From contig CAZHQG010000006.1 in NCBI GenBank assembly GCA_964534275.1, positions 62,001 to 126,000 of the forward strand: a DNA stretch of 64,000 bases, read 5' to 3'. The notes under the pieces are model-generated. The model was not told where the DNA came from, made no database searches, and saw only the letters and a list, made by a program, of their open reading frames with translations. Shown piece after piece: positions 53,435 to 62,838 of this stretch. The translations under genes and the position numbers were made by a program. The DNA is from HRBIN30 sp964534275. Its GTDB lineage: Bacteria; Desulfobacterota; Binatia; HRBIN30. How positions within the stretch are numbered: the stretch's first letter is position 1; each line of letters opens with the position of its first letter.

Positions 53435-55374
53435 GTCCAGGCCCGTCGTTGATCGAGCAGAGATTGCGCGCTCTCGCTTGGCTTGCCACATGTGTTTTTG
53501 CACTGTGCTTCTTGCGCGCGGTAAGCCTCACGATCTGGTGGTCTGACTTCCTTCAAGCACGGGGTCGGTCACAACACGTGCAGCGGGTTCGCATGCCGCC
53601 GGAACGCGGCCCGATCGTGGACCGCAACGGCCAGCTGCTCGCAATTTCGGTGTCTTCCGGTGACGTATATTTGCAGCCGAAAAAATTTGATCCTCGCAAC
53701 GCAGCGAACGTGGCACATGCTCTCAACTTGCCGGTGGAGGAAGTGCTGCGCCGGGCGACCTCTTCCGCCTCGTTCGTTTGGCTGAAGCGGAACCTTGCCG
53801 CCGAGGAACTCGACCGTCTGAGCCAGATCAACGTACCGGGCGTTGGCGTAGAGCCTGCACGGCGTCGCACGTATCCGTTTGGTCACTTGGCTGGGCAGTT
53901 GTTGGGGACCGTGGGCGTGGACCTCCAAGGACTCGGAGGAGTCGAGGCGGCGTACGATCGATTCTTGCGTGCGTCGGAGGCGCCGGAACGTGTGGAGCGG
54001 GATGCGTACGGGCGGAGGCTCCGTCGGGACGGGCAGGTGCGCACCCGACTGCAACCTGGCGCGCGGGTCGAACTCACGATCGACGCCAGTCTGCAACGGG
54101 TGACCGAGCAACACTTGCGCGCCGCCGTCGAGCAGACCCATGCGAAGCAAGGGCTTTCGATCATCGTCGACCCGCACACCGGGGAAGTGCTTGCGATGGC
54201 CCATTACCCGTTTTTCGACCCGAACGATCGCTCGCAAGCTGCTGCGGATCACGCTCGCATCCGCGCGATCACAGACGTCTTCGAGCCAGGGTCCACCTTC
54301 AAGGCGTTTGTCGCTGCCGCTGGCATCGATCAGCATGTGGTGCGCCCCGAAGAACGACTCTACTGCGAGGGTGGTCGCTACCAAGTGGGGAAGCATACCG
54401 TTCGCGATCACGAAGGCTATGGGTGGCTCACGTTTGCCGACGTGATCCGCCACTCGAGCAATATTTGCACGGCCAAGGTTGGCGAACGTCTGGGCCCGAG
54501 GCGTCTCTACGAAGCCTTGCAAGGGTTTGGATTCCATCGGATCACGGACATCGACTTGCCGGGCGAGAAGGCGTATCCGCTGCGGCCGTGGGAAAAATGG
54601 GCTCGCATTCATTTGGTCACGACCAGCTTCGGTCAAGGCGTTGTGGTGACCCCCATGCAGTTGGTGACAGCTTACGCGGCCTTGGCCAACGGCGGGAAGC
54701 TGATGCGTCCGTATGTGGTACGCCGCGTCGTCGCGCCGGACGGCTCTGTCGTTCTCGAAAACCGCCCACATGTCGTGCGTGAGGTGGTTTCGGAGGAGAC
54801 CACTCGGGAAGTTACTCGTTTACTCGAACTCGTGGTTGAAGGCGGCACGGGGAAGAAGGCACGACTCGAAGGAATCAAAGTGGCGGGAAAGACCGGAACG
54901 GCCCAGAAAGTAGAGCCAGGAACGGGCCGCTACTCGCCTCGCGACCGCGTCGCATCGTTTATCGGTTACTTTCCCGCCGAGGCGCCACGGTACGTGATTT
55001 TGGTGGTGATCGATACCCCGCGCACGGCGACTTATGGTGGCCTCGTCGCTGCGCCGGTCTTCAAGGAAATCGGCGAGTTCGTCGCCGATCGCTTTGGGCT
55101 GCGGTTGGCGACGGCGCCGTCTCTTCCCCCGCCAGTGCTTACGAGCGGAACTCCCTCCCTGCGGACGGTAAGCTGGGCGGGGGAAGAGACGCTTATAGGC
55201 ATGCCGAGTTTCCTCGGGCTCAGCTTGCGCGAAGCGCTGCATCAAGCCCGACTCGGAGGCTGGGAGGTAGAGGCGGAAGGTTGGGGGTTTGTGACTGCAC
55301 AAGACCCACCTCCTGGAGCGACGAGTGCTCCAGATCGCAAACTGCGGCTGCGGTTGGAGCCTCCTGTGGGCTGA
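53431..55374 (+). CDS. ftsI: FtsI/PBP3-type transpeptidase with C-terminal PASTA domain
   Basis: 647 residues. Septal peptidoglycan transpeptidase. One N-terminal membrane span, then a dimerisation domain starting at RMPPERGPIVDRNGQLLAIS. The active-site Ser288 is in EPGSTFK, the SxN motif is Ser342-Ser-Asn344, and KTGT is at 487-490. After residue about 590 a PASTA repeat follows (IGMPSFLGLSLREALHQARL to the end), which typically binds muropeptides. PASTA domains are frequent in FtsI of Gram-positive and some deltaproteobacterial lineages. It directly precedes murF. Confidence 0.95.
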   Translation: MSPGPSLIEQRLRALAWLATCVFALCFLRAVSLTIWWSDFLQARGRSQHVQRVRMPPERGPIVDRNGQLLAISVSSGDVYLQPKKFDPRNAANVAHALNLPVEEVLRRATSSASFVWLKRNLAAEELDRLSQINVPGVGVEPARRRTYPFGHLAGQLLGTVGVDLQGLGGVEAAYDRFLRASEAPERVERDAYGRRLRRDGQVRTRLQPGARVELTIDASLQRVTEQHLRAAVEQTHAKQGLSIIVDPHTGEVLAMAHYPFFDPNDRSQAAADHARIRAITDVFEPGSTFKAFVAAAGIDQHVVRPEERLYCEGGRYQVGKHTVRDHEGYGWLTFADVIRHSSNICTAKVGERLGPRRLYEALQGFGFHRITDIDLPGEKAYPLRPWEKWARIHLVTTSFGQGVVVTPMQLVTAYAALANGGKLMRPYVVRRVVAPDGSVVLENRPHVVREVVSEETTREVTRLLELVVEGGTGKKARLEGIKVAGKTGTAQKVEPGTGRYSPRDRVASFIGYFPAEAPRYVILVVIDTPRTATYGGLVAAPVFKEIGEFVADRFGLRLATAPSLPPPVLTSGTPSLRTVSWAGEETLIGMPSFLGLSLREALHQARLGGWEVEAEGWGFVTAQDPPPGATSAPDRKLRLRLEPPVG

Positions 55375-55377
55375 ATT

Positions 55378-56778
55378 ATGATGAGCGCTTTACCGTACGC
55401 GGCGAAAACGAGCATACCGATGCAGTGGACGATTGGAGAAATCCTCCAAGCCACCGGAGGCCAAAGTGCCCTGCCGCCCGAGCGTGTCGTGAGCGCGATC
55501 GTTACGGATTCGCGGGCTGCCGCTCCGGGGGCTGTGTTTGTTGCACTGAAGGGTGAACGCCACGACGGTCACGACTTCGTGGGCGCAGCGCTGTCGCAGG
55601 GCTGTGACGCAGCACTCGTAGAGCATGTTCCCCCCGGCGTTCCGCGAGAGAGATGCCTTGTCGTGCCCGACACCCTGACAGCTCTTGGTGACGTGGCCGG
55701 GTGGACTCGACAGCGCCAAGGTTGGCTCGTTGTAGGACTGACGGGGTCGACCGGTAAGACCACCACGAAGGAAATGATCGCAAGCATTTGCGCGAGCGCG
55801 CTCGGCGCGGATAAGGTCCTGAAAACCAAAGGGAACTTCAATAACCTCGTGGGTTTACCCATCACGATTCTCCAAGCGGCTGGCACTGAAGAGACCGCAG
55901 TGCTGGAAATGGGCATGAACCGTTTTGGCGAAATCCGTCGGCTGGCACGGATCGCGAAGCCAAACATTGCCCTCATTACGAACATTGGCCTTGCCCATGC
56001 GGCTGGGGTTGGCGGAACGCAGGCGGGGGTGGCGCGCGCCAAGGGCGAACTGATCGAAGAGCTGGCGGCGGACGCAACGTTGGTCGTGAACCTGGAAGAC
56101 GAATGGGTTTGCCGTTTGGCACGCGGTTTTACCGGCCGGAAGATTGGGTACGGGGCAGGGGGCGAGGTGCAAGCTCACTGGGTTCGTGACCTAGGGGCTG
56201 ATGGCGTTGTCTTTGAGTTGTCCGCAGCGGGCGCAAGGGCGCGCGTGCGGCTTCGATTGGTAGGCACACATAACGTTAGCAACGCCCTCGCGGCTGCGGC
56301 CGTGGGGCTTGCCATGGGCTTTCGCGTTGAGGTGATCGCCGCCGGTCTGGAGGCTGTGGATGTGGTGGATGGCCGGATGGTGGTGGTGCGGTTGCGGAAT
56401 GGGGTGACCGTCGTCGATGACACCTACAACGCGAATCCGTCCAGCGTGGAGGCCGCCCTGAAAGCGCTTCGGCGNNNNNNNNNNNNNNNNNNNNNNNNNN
56501 NNNNNNNNNNNNCTCACCAGCAAGTTGGTGAGCGCGCCGCGGCTCTCGATGTACGGTTACTGGTGCTCCTTGGGGAGGAGACCAAGGCAACAGCCGAAGC
56601 CGCGGTAGCAGCTGGGCTTGCTCCGGATCGTGTCCATCACTGTGCAAACCACGCCGAGGCGGCAGAGCTGGTACGGCGCGTCTGGCGCAGTGGCGATACG
56701 GTTTTGGTGAAAGGATCGCACAGTTTGCATATGGAAGAGGTGGTACGATTACTGATTCACTCCGGGAATTCTAGCTGA
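55378..56778 (+). CDS. murF: MurF, UDP-MurNAc-tripeptide:D-Ala-D-Ala ligase (interrupted by gap)
   Basis: Adds D-Ala-D-Ala to UDP-MurNAc-tripeptide. Mur-ligase signatures: TGSTGKTTTKEMIASICASA (P-loop 123-129), KGNFNNLVGLPITIL, LEMGMNRFGEI (MurF-type) and the C-terminal NANPSSVEAALKAL. A run of 38 N (56475-56512) lies before HQQVGERAAALDV. It hides the conserved GDM-ELG segment. Compared with the family the missing part should be about 23 residues, so the true gap may be nearer 70 bases. ATG at 55378 or 55420 are both possible starts. It follows ftsI without murE. Confidence 0.93.
   Translation: MMSALPYAAKTSIPMQWTIGEILQATGGQSALPPERVVSAIVTDSRAAAPGAVFVALKGERHDGHDFVGAALSQGCDAALVEHVPPGVPRERCLVVPDTLTALGDVAGWTRQRQGWLVVGLTGSTGKTTTKEMIASICASALGADKVLKTKGNFNNLVGLPITILQAAGTEETAVLEMGMNRFGEIRRLARIAKPNIALITNIGLAHAAGVGGTQAGVARAKGELIEELAADATLVVNLEDEWVCRLARGFTGRKIGYGAGGEVQAHWVRDLGADGVVFELSAAGARARVRLRLVGTHNVSNALAAAAVGLAMGFRVEVIAAGLEAVDVVDGRMVVVRLRNGVTVVDDTYNANPSSVEAALKALRXXXXXXXXXXXXXXHQQVGERAAALDVRLLVLLGEETKATAEAAVAAGLAPDRVHHCANHAEAAELVRRVWRSGDTVLVKGSHSLHMEEVVRLLIHSGNSS
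56475..56512. other. assembly gap (38 N) inside murF
   Basis: Undetermined bases. The reading frame is kept on both sides as written, but the gap length is likely an estimate. Confidence 0.98.
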
Positions 56779-57854
56779 TGCTGTATCACCTCTTGTTTCC
56801 GCTGCACCAAACCATCTCGGCATTCAACGTTTTTCGTTACATCACCTTTCGATCGTTGATTGCCGCATTGTTGGCGCTGGCGATTTCCTTTGTGCTGGGC
56901 CCCTGGCTGATTCGTCGCTTGCGTGAGAATCAAGTCGGCCAAACGATTCGCCCAGACGGCCCCGAACGGCATTTGGCAAAAGCCGGCACCCCGACGATGG
57001 GCGGGACTTTGATTTTGTTTTCCTTGCTTTGCTCCACCTTGCTGCTCTGCGATCTCACGAACTTCTTTGTCTGGCTCGCGGTAGGCGTAACAGCTGCGTT
57101 TGGGGTGATCGGGTTCGTGGACGATTACCAAAAAATCCGCCGGGGAAGGGGCCAGGGACTGAGTGGGCGACAAAAGCTGGCCGCACAGTTTGTTGTTGCT
57201 GCTCTTGCAGCTGGGTTGCTGTTTACCCGACCAGGGTTCCCGACGGAGTTGTACGTGCCGTTCTTTAAAAACATCCACCCGGAGCTTGGTTGGCTCTACA
57301 TTCCGTTTGCGATGCTGCTCATTGTCGGCGCCTCGAACGCGGTGAATCTGACCGATGGTCTCGATGGTCTTGCCATCGGGCCGGTAATGACCACCGCCTT
57401 TACGTACGGAATCTTTGCGTACATCGCTGGAAGCCCCCGGCTGGCGGAGTATCTCCAAGTTCCTCACGTCGCGGGTGCAGCAGAGCTGGCCATTTTTTGT
57501 GCAGCGTTGATTTGTGCTGGACTGGGCTTTCTTTGGTTTAATGCCTATCCAGCAAAGATGTTCATGGGCGACGTTGGCTCGCTGCCGTTGGGTGCGGCGT
57601 TGGCTACGGTGGCCCTGATCACCAAGCAAGAGATTGTGCTGGCCATCGCTGGCGCGGTGTTCGTTGCGGAAGCGCTTTCCGTGATCTTCCAGGTTACTTC
57701 GTACAAGCTGCGCCGTAAGCGCATCTTTCGGATGGCCCCCGTTCACCACCACTTCGAACTGCTGGGGTGGCCGGAACCACAGATCATTGTCCGGTTCTGG
57801 ATCGTGTCAGTGATTGCTGCACTTCTGGCGTTAAGCACGCTGAAACTGCGATGA
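56778..57854 (+). CDS. mraY: MraY, phospho-MurNAc-pentapeptide translocase
   Basis: 358 residues, ten membrane spans. Forms lipid I from UDP-MurNAc-pentapeptide and undecaprenyl phosphate. Signatures: DGPERHLAKAGTPTMGG, GFVDDYQKIRRGRGQGLSGR, NAVNLTDGLDGLAIGP, NAYPAKMFMGDVGSLPLG and the C-terminal PVHHHFELLGWPE. The start overlaps the murF stop by one base and its stop overlaps the start of murD. Confidence 0.97.
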   Translation: MLYHLLFPLHQTISAFNVFRYITFRSLIAALLALAISFVLGPWLIRRLRENQVGQTIRPDGPERHLAKAGTPTMGGTLILFSLLCSTLLLCDLTNFFVWLAVGVTAAFGVIGFVDDYQKIRRGRGQGLSGRQKLAAQFVVAALAAGLLFTRPGFPTELYVPFFKNIHPELGWLYIPFAMLLIVGASNAVNLTDGLDGLAIGPVMTTAFTYGIFAYIAGSPRLAEYLQVPHVAGAAELAIFCAALICAGLGFLWFNAYPAKMFMGDVGSLPLGAALATVALITKQEIVLAIAGAVFVAEALSVIFQVTSYKLRRKRIFRMAPVHHHFELLGWPEPQIIVRFWIVSVIAALLALSTLKLR

Positions 57855-59185
57855 GTTGGTCGTGGAAGTCGAGGCGCGTACTTGTCTTGGGTGCTGGACG
57901 CACCGGAGTGGCAGTCGCGGACTTCTTGTGCGCGCGGGGGGCCCGCGTCGTGGTGGCAGACCGCAAATTTCCGGACTCGGGTGGTCACGCACTCCCGCAG
58001 TCGGCTGAACCCATTTCTGAAGCAACGGCTCTAGACTTGGTTTCCCAGGTCGAGCTTGTGATTCCCAGTCCGGGTGTTGCGCCTAGTCATCCCGTCCTTC
58101 GCCGTGCTCGCGAATGCCATACGCCCGTGTGGAGCGAGATCGAGTTGGCGTTTCGTGAACTCCACGTGCCCCTGGTGGCGATTACCGGAACCAATGGCAA
58201 AAGTACGACGACCGTCTTGGTCGGCGAGATTCTTCGTGCGGCTGGCCATCGTGCCTTCGTCGGAGGCAATTTAGGTACTCCCCTGATCGAAGCTGTTGAT
58301 GACCCGAATTGGACAATCGCTGTAGCGGAGGTTTCGAGTTTTCAGCTCGAGTGGGTGGAAATGTTTCGCCCACGCGTCGGCGTGTTTTTGAATCTCACTC
58401 CCGATCACCTGGATCGTTATGCCGACCTCGACGCCTACGGAGAGGCAAAGATGCGGCTGTTTGCTCGGCAGGATGAGCGCGACGTAGCCGTGCTGAACCG
58501 CGACGACCCGTGGATCTGGTCGCACCGGCGCGAGATCCGTGCTGTGGTCCGCTGGTTTTCACTCTCCTCCAGTGCAGCCGACGCATTTGCTGACGGGACC
58601 GTGGTAACCGTGCGCGGGGGACCGGGTTCTCCGTGGCGCATGGATTTGGCACCTACCGCGCTGCAGGGCGTGCACAACCGCGCAAACGCCATGGCTGCCC
58701 TGCTGGTTGCGCGAGAGCTGGGCGTGTCCATGGATGCAGCCTCGGCGGCGCTTGCGTCAGTTCGTCCGCTCCCTCATCGGCTGGAGTTCGTACGCGAGTG
58801 GCATGGGGTGCGGTTTTACGACGATTCCAAGGGAACCAACGTGGGCGCTGTGGAGAAGTCGCTTTTGAGCTTCCCGGGAAACATTGTGTTGTTGGCCGGA
58901 GGGTACGACAAGCAAGGCGATTTTCGTTCTCTCGTTCCTCTGCTCCGAGAACGGGTACGGTACGCGGTGTTTTTTGGCGCGGCTGGCCCGAAATGGGCAC
59001 AGCAAGTTGGCGCGAACGTCCCGCACACGGTCGTTTCGGGGCTGAAAGAAGCTGTCCGAGAAGCTGCACGCGTTGCGAATCCGGGCGACGTGGTTTTACT
59101 GTCTCCAGGCTGCGCCAGCTTCGACGAGTTTACCGATTACGCTGATCGCGGGCGCGCATTCCGCACATGGGTGGAGGAACTCTAA
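57851..59185 (+). CDS. murD: MurD, UDP-MurNAc-L-Ala:D-Glu ligase
   Basis: 444 residues. Rossmann-like start RVLVLGAGRTGVAVADFL, then the P-loop TGTNGKSTTTVLVGEI (around residue 113), LNLTPDHLDRYADLDAYG and the C-terminal YDDSKGTNVGAVEKSL, LLAGGYDKQGDF. ATG at 57851 overlaps the mraY stop (ATGA). The gene ends one base into the ftsW start. Confidence 0.97.
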   Translation: MSWSWKSRRVLVLGAGRTGVAVADFLCARGARVVVADRKFPDSGGHALPQSAEPISEATALDLVSQVELVIPSPGVAPSHPVLRRARECHTPVWSEIELAFRELHVPLVAITGTNGKSTTTVLVGEILRAAGHRAFVGGNLGTPLIEAVDDPNWTIAVAEVSSFQLEWVEMFRPRVGVFLNLTPDHLDRYADLDAYGEAKMRLFARQDERDVAVLNRDDPWIWSHRREIRAVVRWFSLSSSAADAFADGTVVTVRGGPGSPWRMDLAPTALQGVHNRANAMAALLVARELGVSMDAASAALASVRPLPHRLEFVREWHGVRFYDDSKGTNVGAVEKSLLSFPGNIVLLAGGYDKQGDFRSLVPLLRERVRYAVFFGAAGPKWAQQVGANVPHTVVSGLKEAVREAARVANPGDVVLLSPGCASFDEFTDYADRGRAFRTWVEEL

Positions 59186-60348
59186 TGGTCCCGACGTGGC
59201 TAGCGGATCTCCGCACGGGATACTCGCTGCACCACGCACGCACTATGCCGGCGCGTCGCTTGTACCACCCAGACCCATGGCTGATCGCAGCCGTTGGTGC
59301 GCTGCTGGCGTTAGGTGTCGCGATGGTTTTCAACGCGAGTTACTTCTTTGCACAGGAGCATTACAACGATCCGTTCTATTTCTTTCGCCGCCACGTGGCT
59401 TACGTGGTCCTGGCTGTTGCCGGCGCGTTGGTGGTTGCACGCATCCCGTGGACGGTGTGGGAGCGATGGGCGGGCGTCATGTTGCTCGGGGCTCTGGCGG
59501 TATTGGCTTTTGTGCTTGTGGGAGGAACGTCTGAAGGGGGCGCACGACGCTGGGTCAGCTTGAAGTTTGTCCCGCTTACCGTGCAACCAAGCGAGTTCGC
59601 CAAGACCGCCTTAGTGGTTTACCTTGCCCGCTACCTTGCGCATCGAGGAGACAAACTTCACTGGTGGTGGGGTGGATTCCTGCCGCCAGTGTTCGTGAGC
59701 GGGCTCGTCGCGGCTTTGCTGTACAAACAACCCGACTTTGGAACGGCGGTGATCCTGCTGGCCACCACTGCCGCGATGTTGTACGCCGCTGGGGCTAGAC
59801 GCATCCACATGGTTAGTTTGGCAGCGGTTGGAGCGGTCGTTTTACTCGTGGGCATCGTCGCCGAGCCCTATCGGATGGCTAGAGTGGTCGGGTTTCGATC
59901 TGCTTGGGAACGAGCATACGGTGACGGATATCAGTTGGTGCAATCCATGATCGCGGTGGGCTCAGGGGGTCTCTGGGGAGTGGGCCTGGGTGCAAGCCAG
60001 CAGAAGTTGCTTTATCTTCCTGCCGCCCATACGGACTTCATCCTCGCGTTGATTGCGGAGGAGATGGGCCTGATCGGGGTGCTCTTGGTGCTGAGCTTAT
60101 TCGGGGTCGTGGCATGGCGCGGCTTCCGCATTGCGCTAGCCCACGAAGAACCGTTCGTGCGGCTGCTTGCGGCGGGGTTGGTGATCTCGCTGCTGCTCGA
60201 GGCGGGGCTGAATTTTGCCGTCGTGCTGGGAATGGCACCGACGAAAGGATTGGCGTTACCGTTCGTCAGCTACGGGGGATCTGCGTTGCTGGGAGCCATG
60301 CTGCGGGTGGGCATTTTGTTGCATTTATCGCGCTCAGCAGGTTTGTGA
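59185..60348 (+). CDS. ftsW: FtsW, septal SEDS glycosyltransferase
   Basis: About 387 residues, ten membrane spans. SEDS polymerase of septal glycan strands. Signatures: GGARRWVSLKFVPLTVQPSE, FAKTALVVYLARYLA, KQPDFGTAVILL, and the C-terminal LPFVSYGGSALLGAM. ATG at 59185 overlaps the murD stop and has GGAGGAAC before it. Confidence 0.96.
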   Translation: MVPTWLADLRTGYSLHHARTMPARRLYHPDPWLIAAVGALLALGVAMVFNASYFFAQEHYNDPFYFFRRHVAYVVLAVAGALVVARIPWTVWERWAGVMLLGALAVLAFVLVGGTSEGGARRWVSLKFVPLTVQPSEFAKTALVVYLARYLAHRGDKLHWWWGGFLPPVFVSGLVAALLYKQPDFGTAVILLATTAAMLYAAGARRIHMVSLAAVGAVVLLVGIVAEPYRMARVVGFRSAWERAYGDGYQLVQSMIAVGSGGLWGVGLGASQQKLLYLPAAHTDFILALIAEEMGLIGVLLVLSLFGVVAWRGFRIALAHEEPFVRLLAAGLVISLLLEAGLNFAVVLGMAPTKGLALPFVSYGGSALLGAMLRVGILLHLSRSAGL

Positions 60349-61424
60349 TGCGCATGGTCGTTGCCGGTGGAGGGACCGGAGGACACTTGTTTCCTGGTTT
60401 GGCGGTGGCTGAAGCGTGGGTTCGGTCGGGGCACGGCCCGGTGTTGTTCGTGGGTAGCAAGCATGGGCTGGAGGCGCGAGTTGTTCCGGCAAAGGGTTTC
60501 GCCTTCGTCTCTCTTCCTGTACGAGCGGCGCGCGGGCGAGGGTGGTACGGTTGGTTCGAGTTCAGTGTGCAGGGCTCCCTCGCACTGTTCCTCGCGTGGA
60601 AAGCCGTAAGACGATTTAACCCGCAGGTGGTGGTTGGGTTAGGAAGTTATAGTTCGGTGCCAGTAATTCTGGCGGCTCGGGCGTTGCGAATTCCGGTGGT
60701 CTTGCTGGAACAAAATGCCCACCCGGGATTGGCAAACCGGCTGTTGGCTCGCTTTGCGAGCTGTGTTTGCACGGCCTTTGCCGAGTCGTCTGCCTTCTTT
60801 CCGGCAGGGAAGACTGTACACACAGGAAATCCGGTGCGCGTATTGACGCCGCGGCAAGAGGTCCCAAAACAGCCAACCGAGAAATTCACGTTGCTCGTGC
60901 TTGGTGGGAGTCAGGGTGCCCGCTCGCTGAACCGGGCGATGGTGGAGGCCGCAGGCTTGCTGAAGAGCGAGGGTTGCGAGGTTTCCTTAATCCATCAGAC
61001 CGGAGCGGCTGATCTGGAGTGGGTCACGCAGGAGTACGCTGCGACGGGGGTGCCCGCAGAGGTGCACGCGTTCATCGATGACATGGCCGACGCCTATGCG
61101 CGCGCCCACCTTGTGGTTTCGCGGGCAGGCGCAACGACGCTTGCCGAGCTTGCTACGCTTGGGAAACCGGCGATCTTGGTCCCGTACCCGTTTGCCGCTG
61201 ACGACCACCAGCGAGCGAACGCCGAGGTGTGGGTGAAAGCAGGAGCTGCCGACATGATTTTGGATCGAGAGTTGTCCGGCCCATTGCTGGCGGCAAAAAT
61301 ACGAGCGCTGGCCTCGGATCGGCGACGCCTGGATGAGTTTGCTCGGAATGCTCGGAGGTTGGCCACGCCGGGAGCGGCCGAGCGGGTTGTGGAGCTGTGT
61401 GTTGCGGTAGGAAGCAAGCGATGA
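60348..61424 (+). CDS. murG: MurG, lipid II-forming GlcNAc transferase
   Basis: 358 residues. Transfers GlcNAc to lipid I. Glycine-rich N-terminal loop VVAGGGTGGHLFPGLAVAE (His13), then GLGSYSSVPVILAARAL, PVVLLEQNAHPGLANRLLA and the donor-site LVLGGSQGARSLN and VSRAGATTLAELATLGKPAI. ATG at 60348 overlaps the ftsW stop (TGATG arrangement). The stop overlaps murC. Confidence 0.97.
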   Translation: MRMVVAGGGTGGHLFPGLAVAEAWVRSGHGPVLFVGSKHGLEARVVPAKGFAFVSLPVRAARGRGWYGWFEFSVQGSLALFLAWKAVRRFNPQVVVGLGSYSSVPVILAARALRIPVVLLEQNAHPGLANRLLARFASCVCTAFAESSAFFPAGKTVHTGNPVRVLTPRQEVPKQPTEKFTLLVLGGSQGARSLNRAMVEAAGLLKSEGCEVSLIHQTGAADLEWVTQEYAATGVPAEVHAFIDDMADAYARAHLVVSRAGATTLAELATLGKPAILVPYPFAADDHQRANAEVWVKAGAADMILDRELSGPLLAAKIRALASDRRRLDEFARNARRLATPGAAERVVELCVAVGSKR

Positions 61425-62827
61425 AACCTCTCTACAAACGAGCACGCAAAGTGCATTTCGTTGGAATTGGTGGCGTTGGAATGAGCGGCATTGCCGAGGT
61501 GCTGCTGCGGCTCGGCTACGAGGTAAGCGGCTCCGACCTGCGCGAAACCGAGACCACTCGTCGCCTGCAAGCATTAGGGGCCCGGGTGACGTACGGCCAC
61601 CATGAGGACAACGTCCACAGTGGCGTGGACGTCGTCGTGATTTCCTCCGCCGTTCGATTTTCGAACCCAGAGGTGCTGCGTGCGCGGGAGTTGAAGATTC
61701 CCGTAATTCCCCGAGCCGAAATGCTAGCGGAGCTGATGCGTACAAAATCTGGCATTGCTGTGGCTGGCACCCACGGCAAAACGACTACGACTTCGTTGAT
61801 TGCAGCGGTGCTAGATCGGGCGGGACTCGACCCCACGGTGGTGATTGGGGGCAAGGTCCATGCGCTTGGCGCGAACGCGCATCTCGGTAACGGGGAAATC
61901 ATGGTGGCAGAAGCGGATGAAAGCGACGGAAGCTTCTTGTTGCTGTCTCCGGTGGTGGGCGTCGTGACCAACATCGATCCGGAACACTTGGACTTTTACG
62001 GCGACTTGGAGCGGGTGAAAAGCGCCTATTTGGACTTCATCAACCGCGTTCCGTTTTTTGGTGCTGCAGTCGTTTGTCTCGACGACCCAAACATCCGTGC
62101 GATCCTGCCGCAGGCGAAGAAACGCACAATTACATATGGCACCGCCCCGGATGCGGATTATGTAGCTCGCCAGTTGCGGGTCGACGGCCTCACTACAGCA
62201 TTTGTGGCGGAACGGCAGGGCCACGAATTGGGGGAACTGGTCGTGCGAATGCCGGGACGACACCAGGCACTGAACGCGCTCGCGGCGTTGGCCGTGGCAA
62301 CCGAGCTCGAGGTTCCGTTTGCCACGGTGCGCGAAGCCCTCGCGGAGTTCGGGGGCATTCACCGGCGCTTTGAGATTTGCGGAGAGGTAGAGGGGGTACT
62401 GGTGGTGAGCGATTACGGTCACCATCCCGCAGAAATTCGCGCGACACTCGCGGCAGCGCGGGAGGGCTTTCATCGGCGCGTGGTCGTGGTGTTTCAGCCC
62501 CACCGGTTTACCCGCACGCGTGATTTGTTCCCAGATTTTCTCACCGCGTTCGATAGTGCCGACGAGCTGTTCCTCACCGAAATTTACCCCGCAGGAGAAT
62601 CGCCCATCGAGGGGGTCTCGGGCGAGGCCTTGTACCGCGCACTGAAACGCCGTGGCCATTTGGAGGTGGAGTTTGTCGCCGATGTGGCTCAGGTCGCGGA
62701 CGCATTGGTGTCACGCCTGAAGCCTGGTGACTTGGTGTTGGTGCTCGGTGCGGGAAACGTGCACGAGGTGGCAGCGGATCTCCTGCGCCGACTGGGTAGC
62801 GGGAAGAGCGAGATGATCGTGCACTGA
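61421..62827 (+). CDS. murC: MurC, UDP-MurNAc:L-Ala ligase
   Basis: 468 residues. N-terminal KVHFVGIGGVGMSGIAEVLL, P-loop GTHGKTTTTSLIAAVLDRAG (from residue 116), AEADESDGSF and the C-terminal FQPHRFTRTRDLFPDF and LTEIYPAGESPIEGV. ATG at 61421 overlaps the murG stop. It is followed by murB 11 bases later. Confidence 0.97.
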   Translation: MKPLYKRARKVHFVGIGGVGMSGIAEVLLRLGYEVSGSDLRETETTRRLQALGARVTYGHHEDNVHSGVDVVVISSAVRFSNPEVLRARELKIPVIPRAEMLAELMRTKSGIAVAGTHGKTTTTSLIAAVLDRAGLDPTVVIGGKVHALGANAHLGNGEIMVAEADESDGSFLLLSPVVGVVTNIDPEHLDFYGDLERVKSAYLDFINRVPFFGAAVVCLDDPNIRAILPQAKKRTITYGTAPDADYVARQLRVDGLTTAFVAERQGHELGELVVRMPGRHQALNALAALAVATELEVPFATVREALAEFGGIHRRFEICGEVEGVLVVSDYGHHPAEIRATLAAAREGFHRRVVVVFQPHRFTRTRDLFPDFLTAFDSADELFLTEIYPAGESPIEGVSGEALYRALKRRGHLEVEFVADVAQVADALVSRLKPGDLVLVLGAGNVHEVAADLLRRLGSGKSEMIVH

Positions 62828-62838
62828 GGTCGTGAGCG

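Noticed and set aside
55378..56778. Assignment of this ligase as MurE
   Set aside because: KGNFNNLVGLP and EMGMNRFGEI with NANPSSVEAALKAL are MurF signatures; the MurE DNPR motif is absent.
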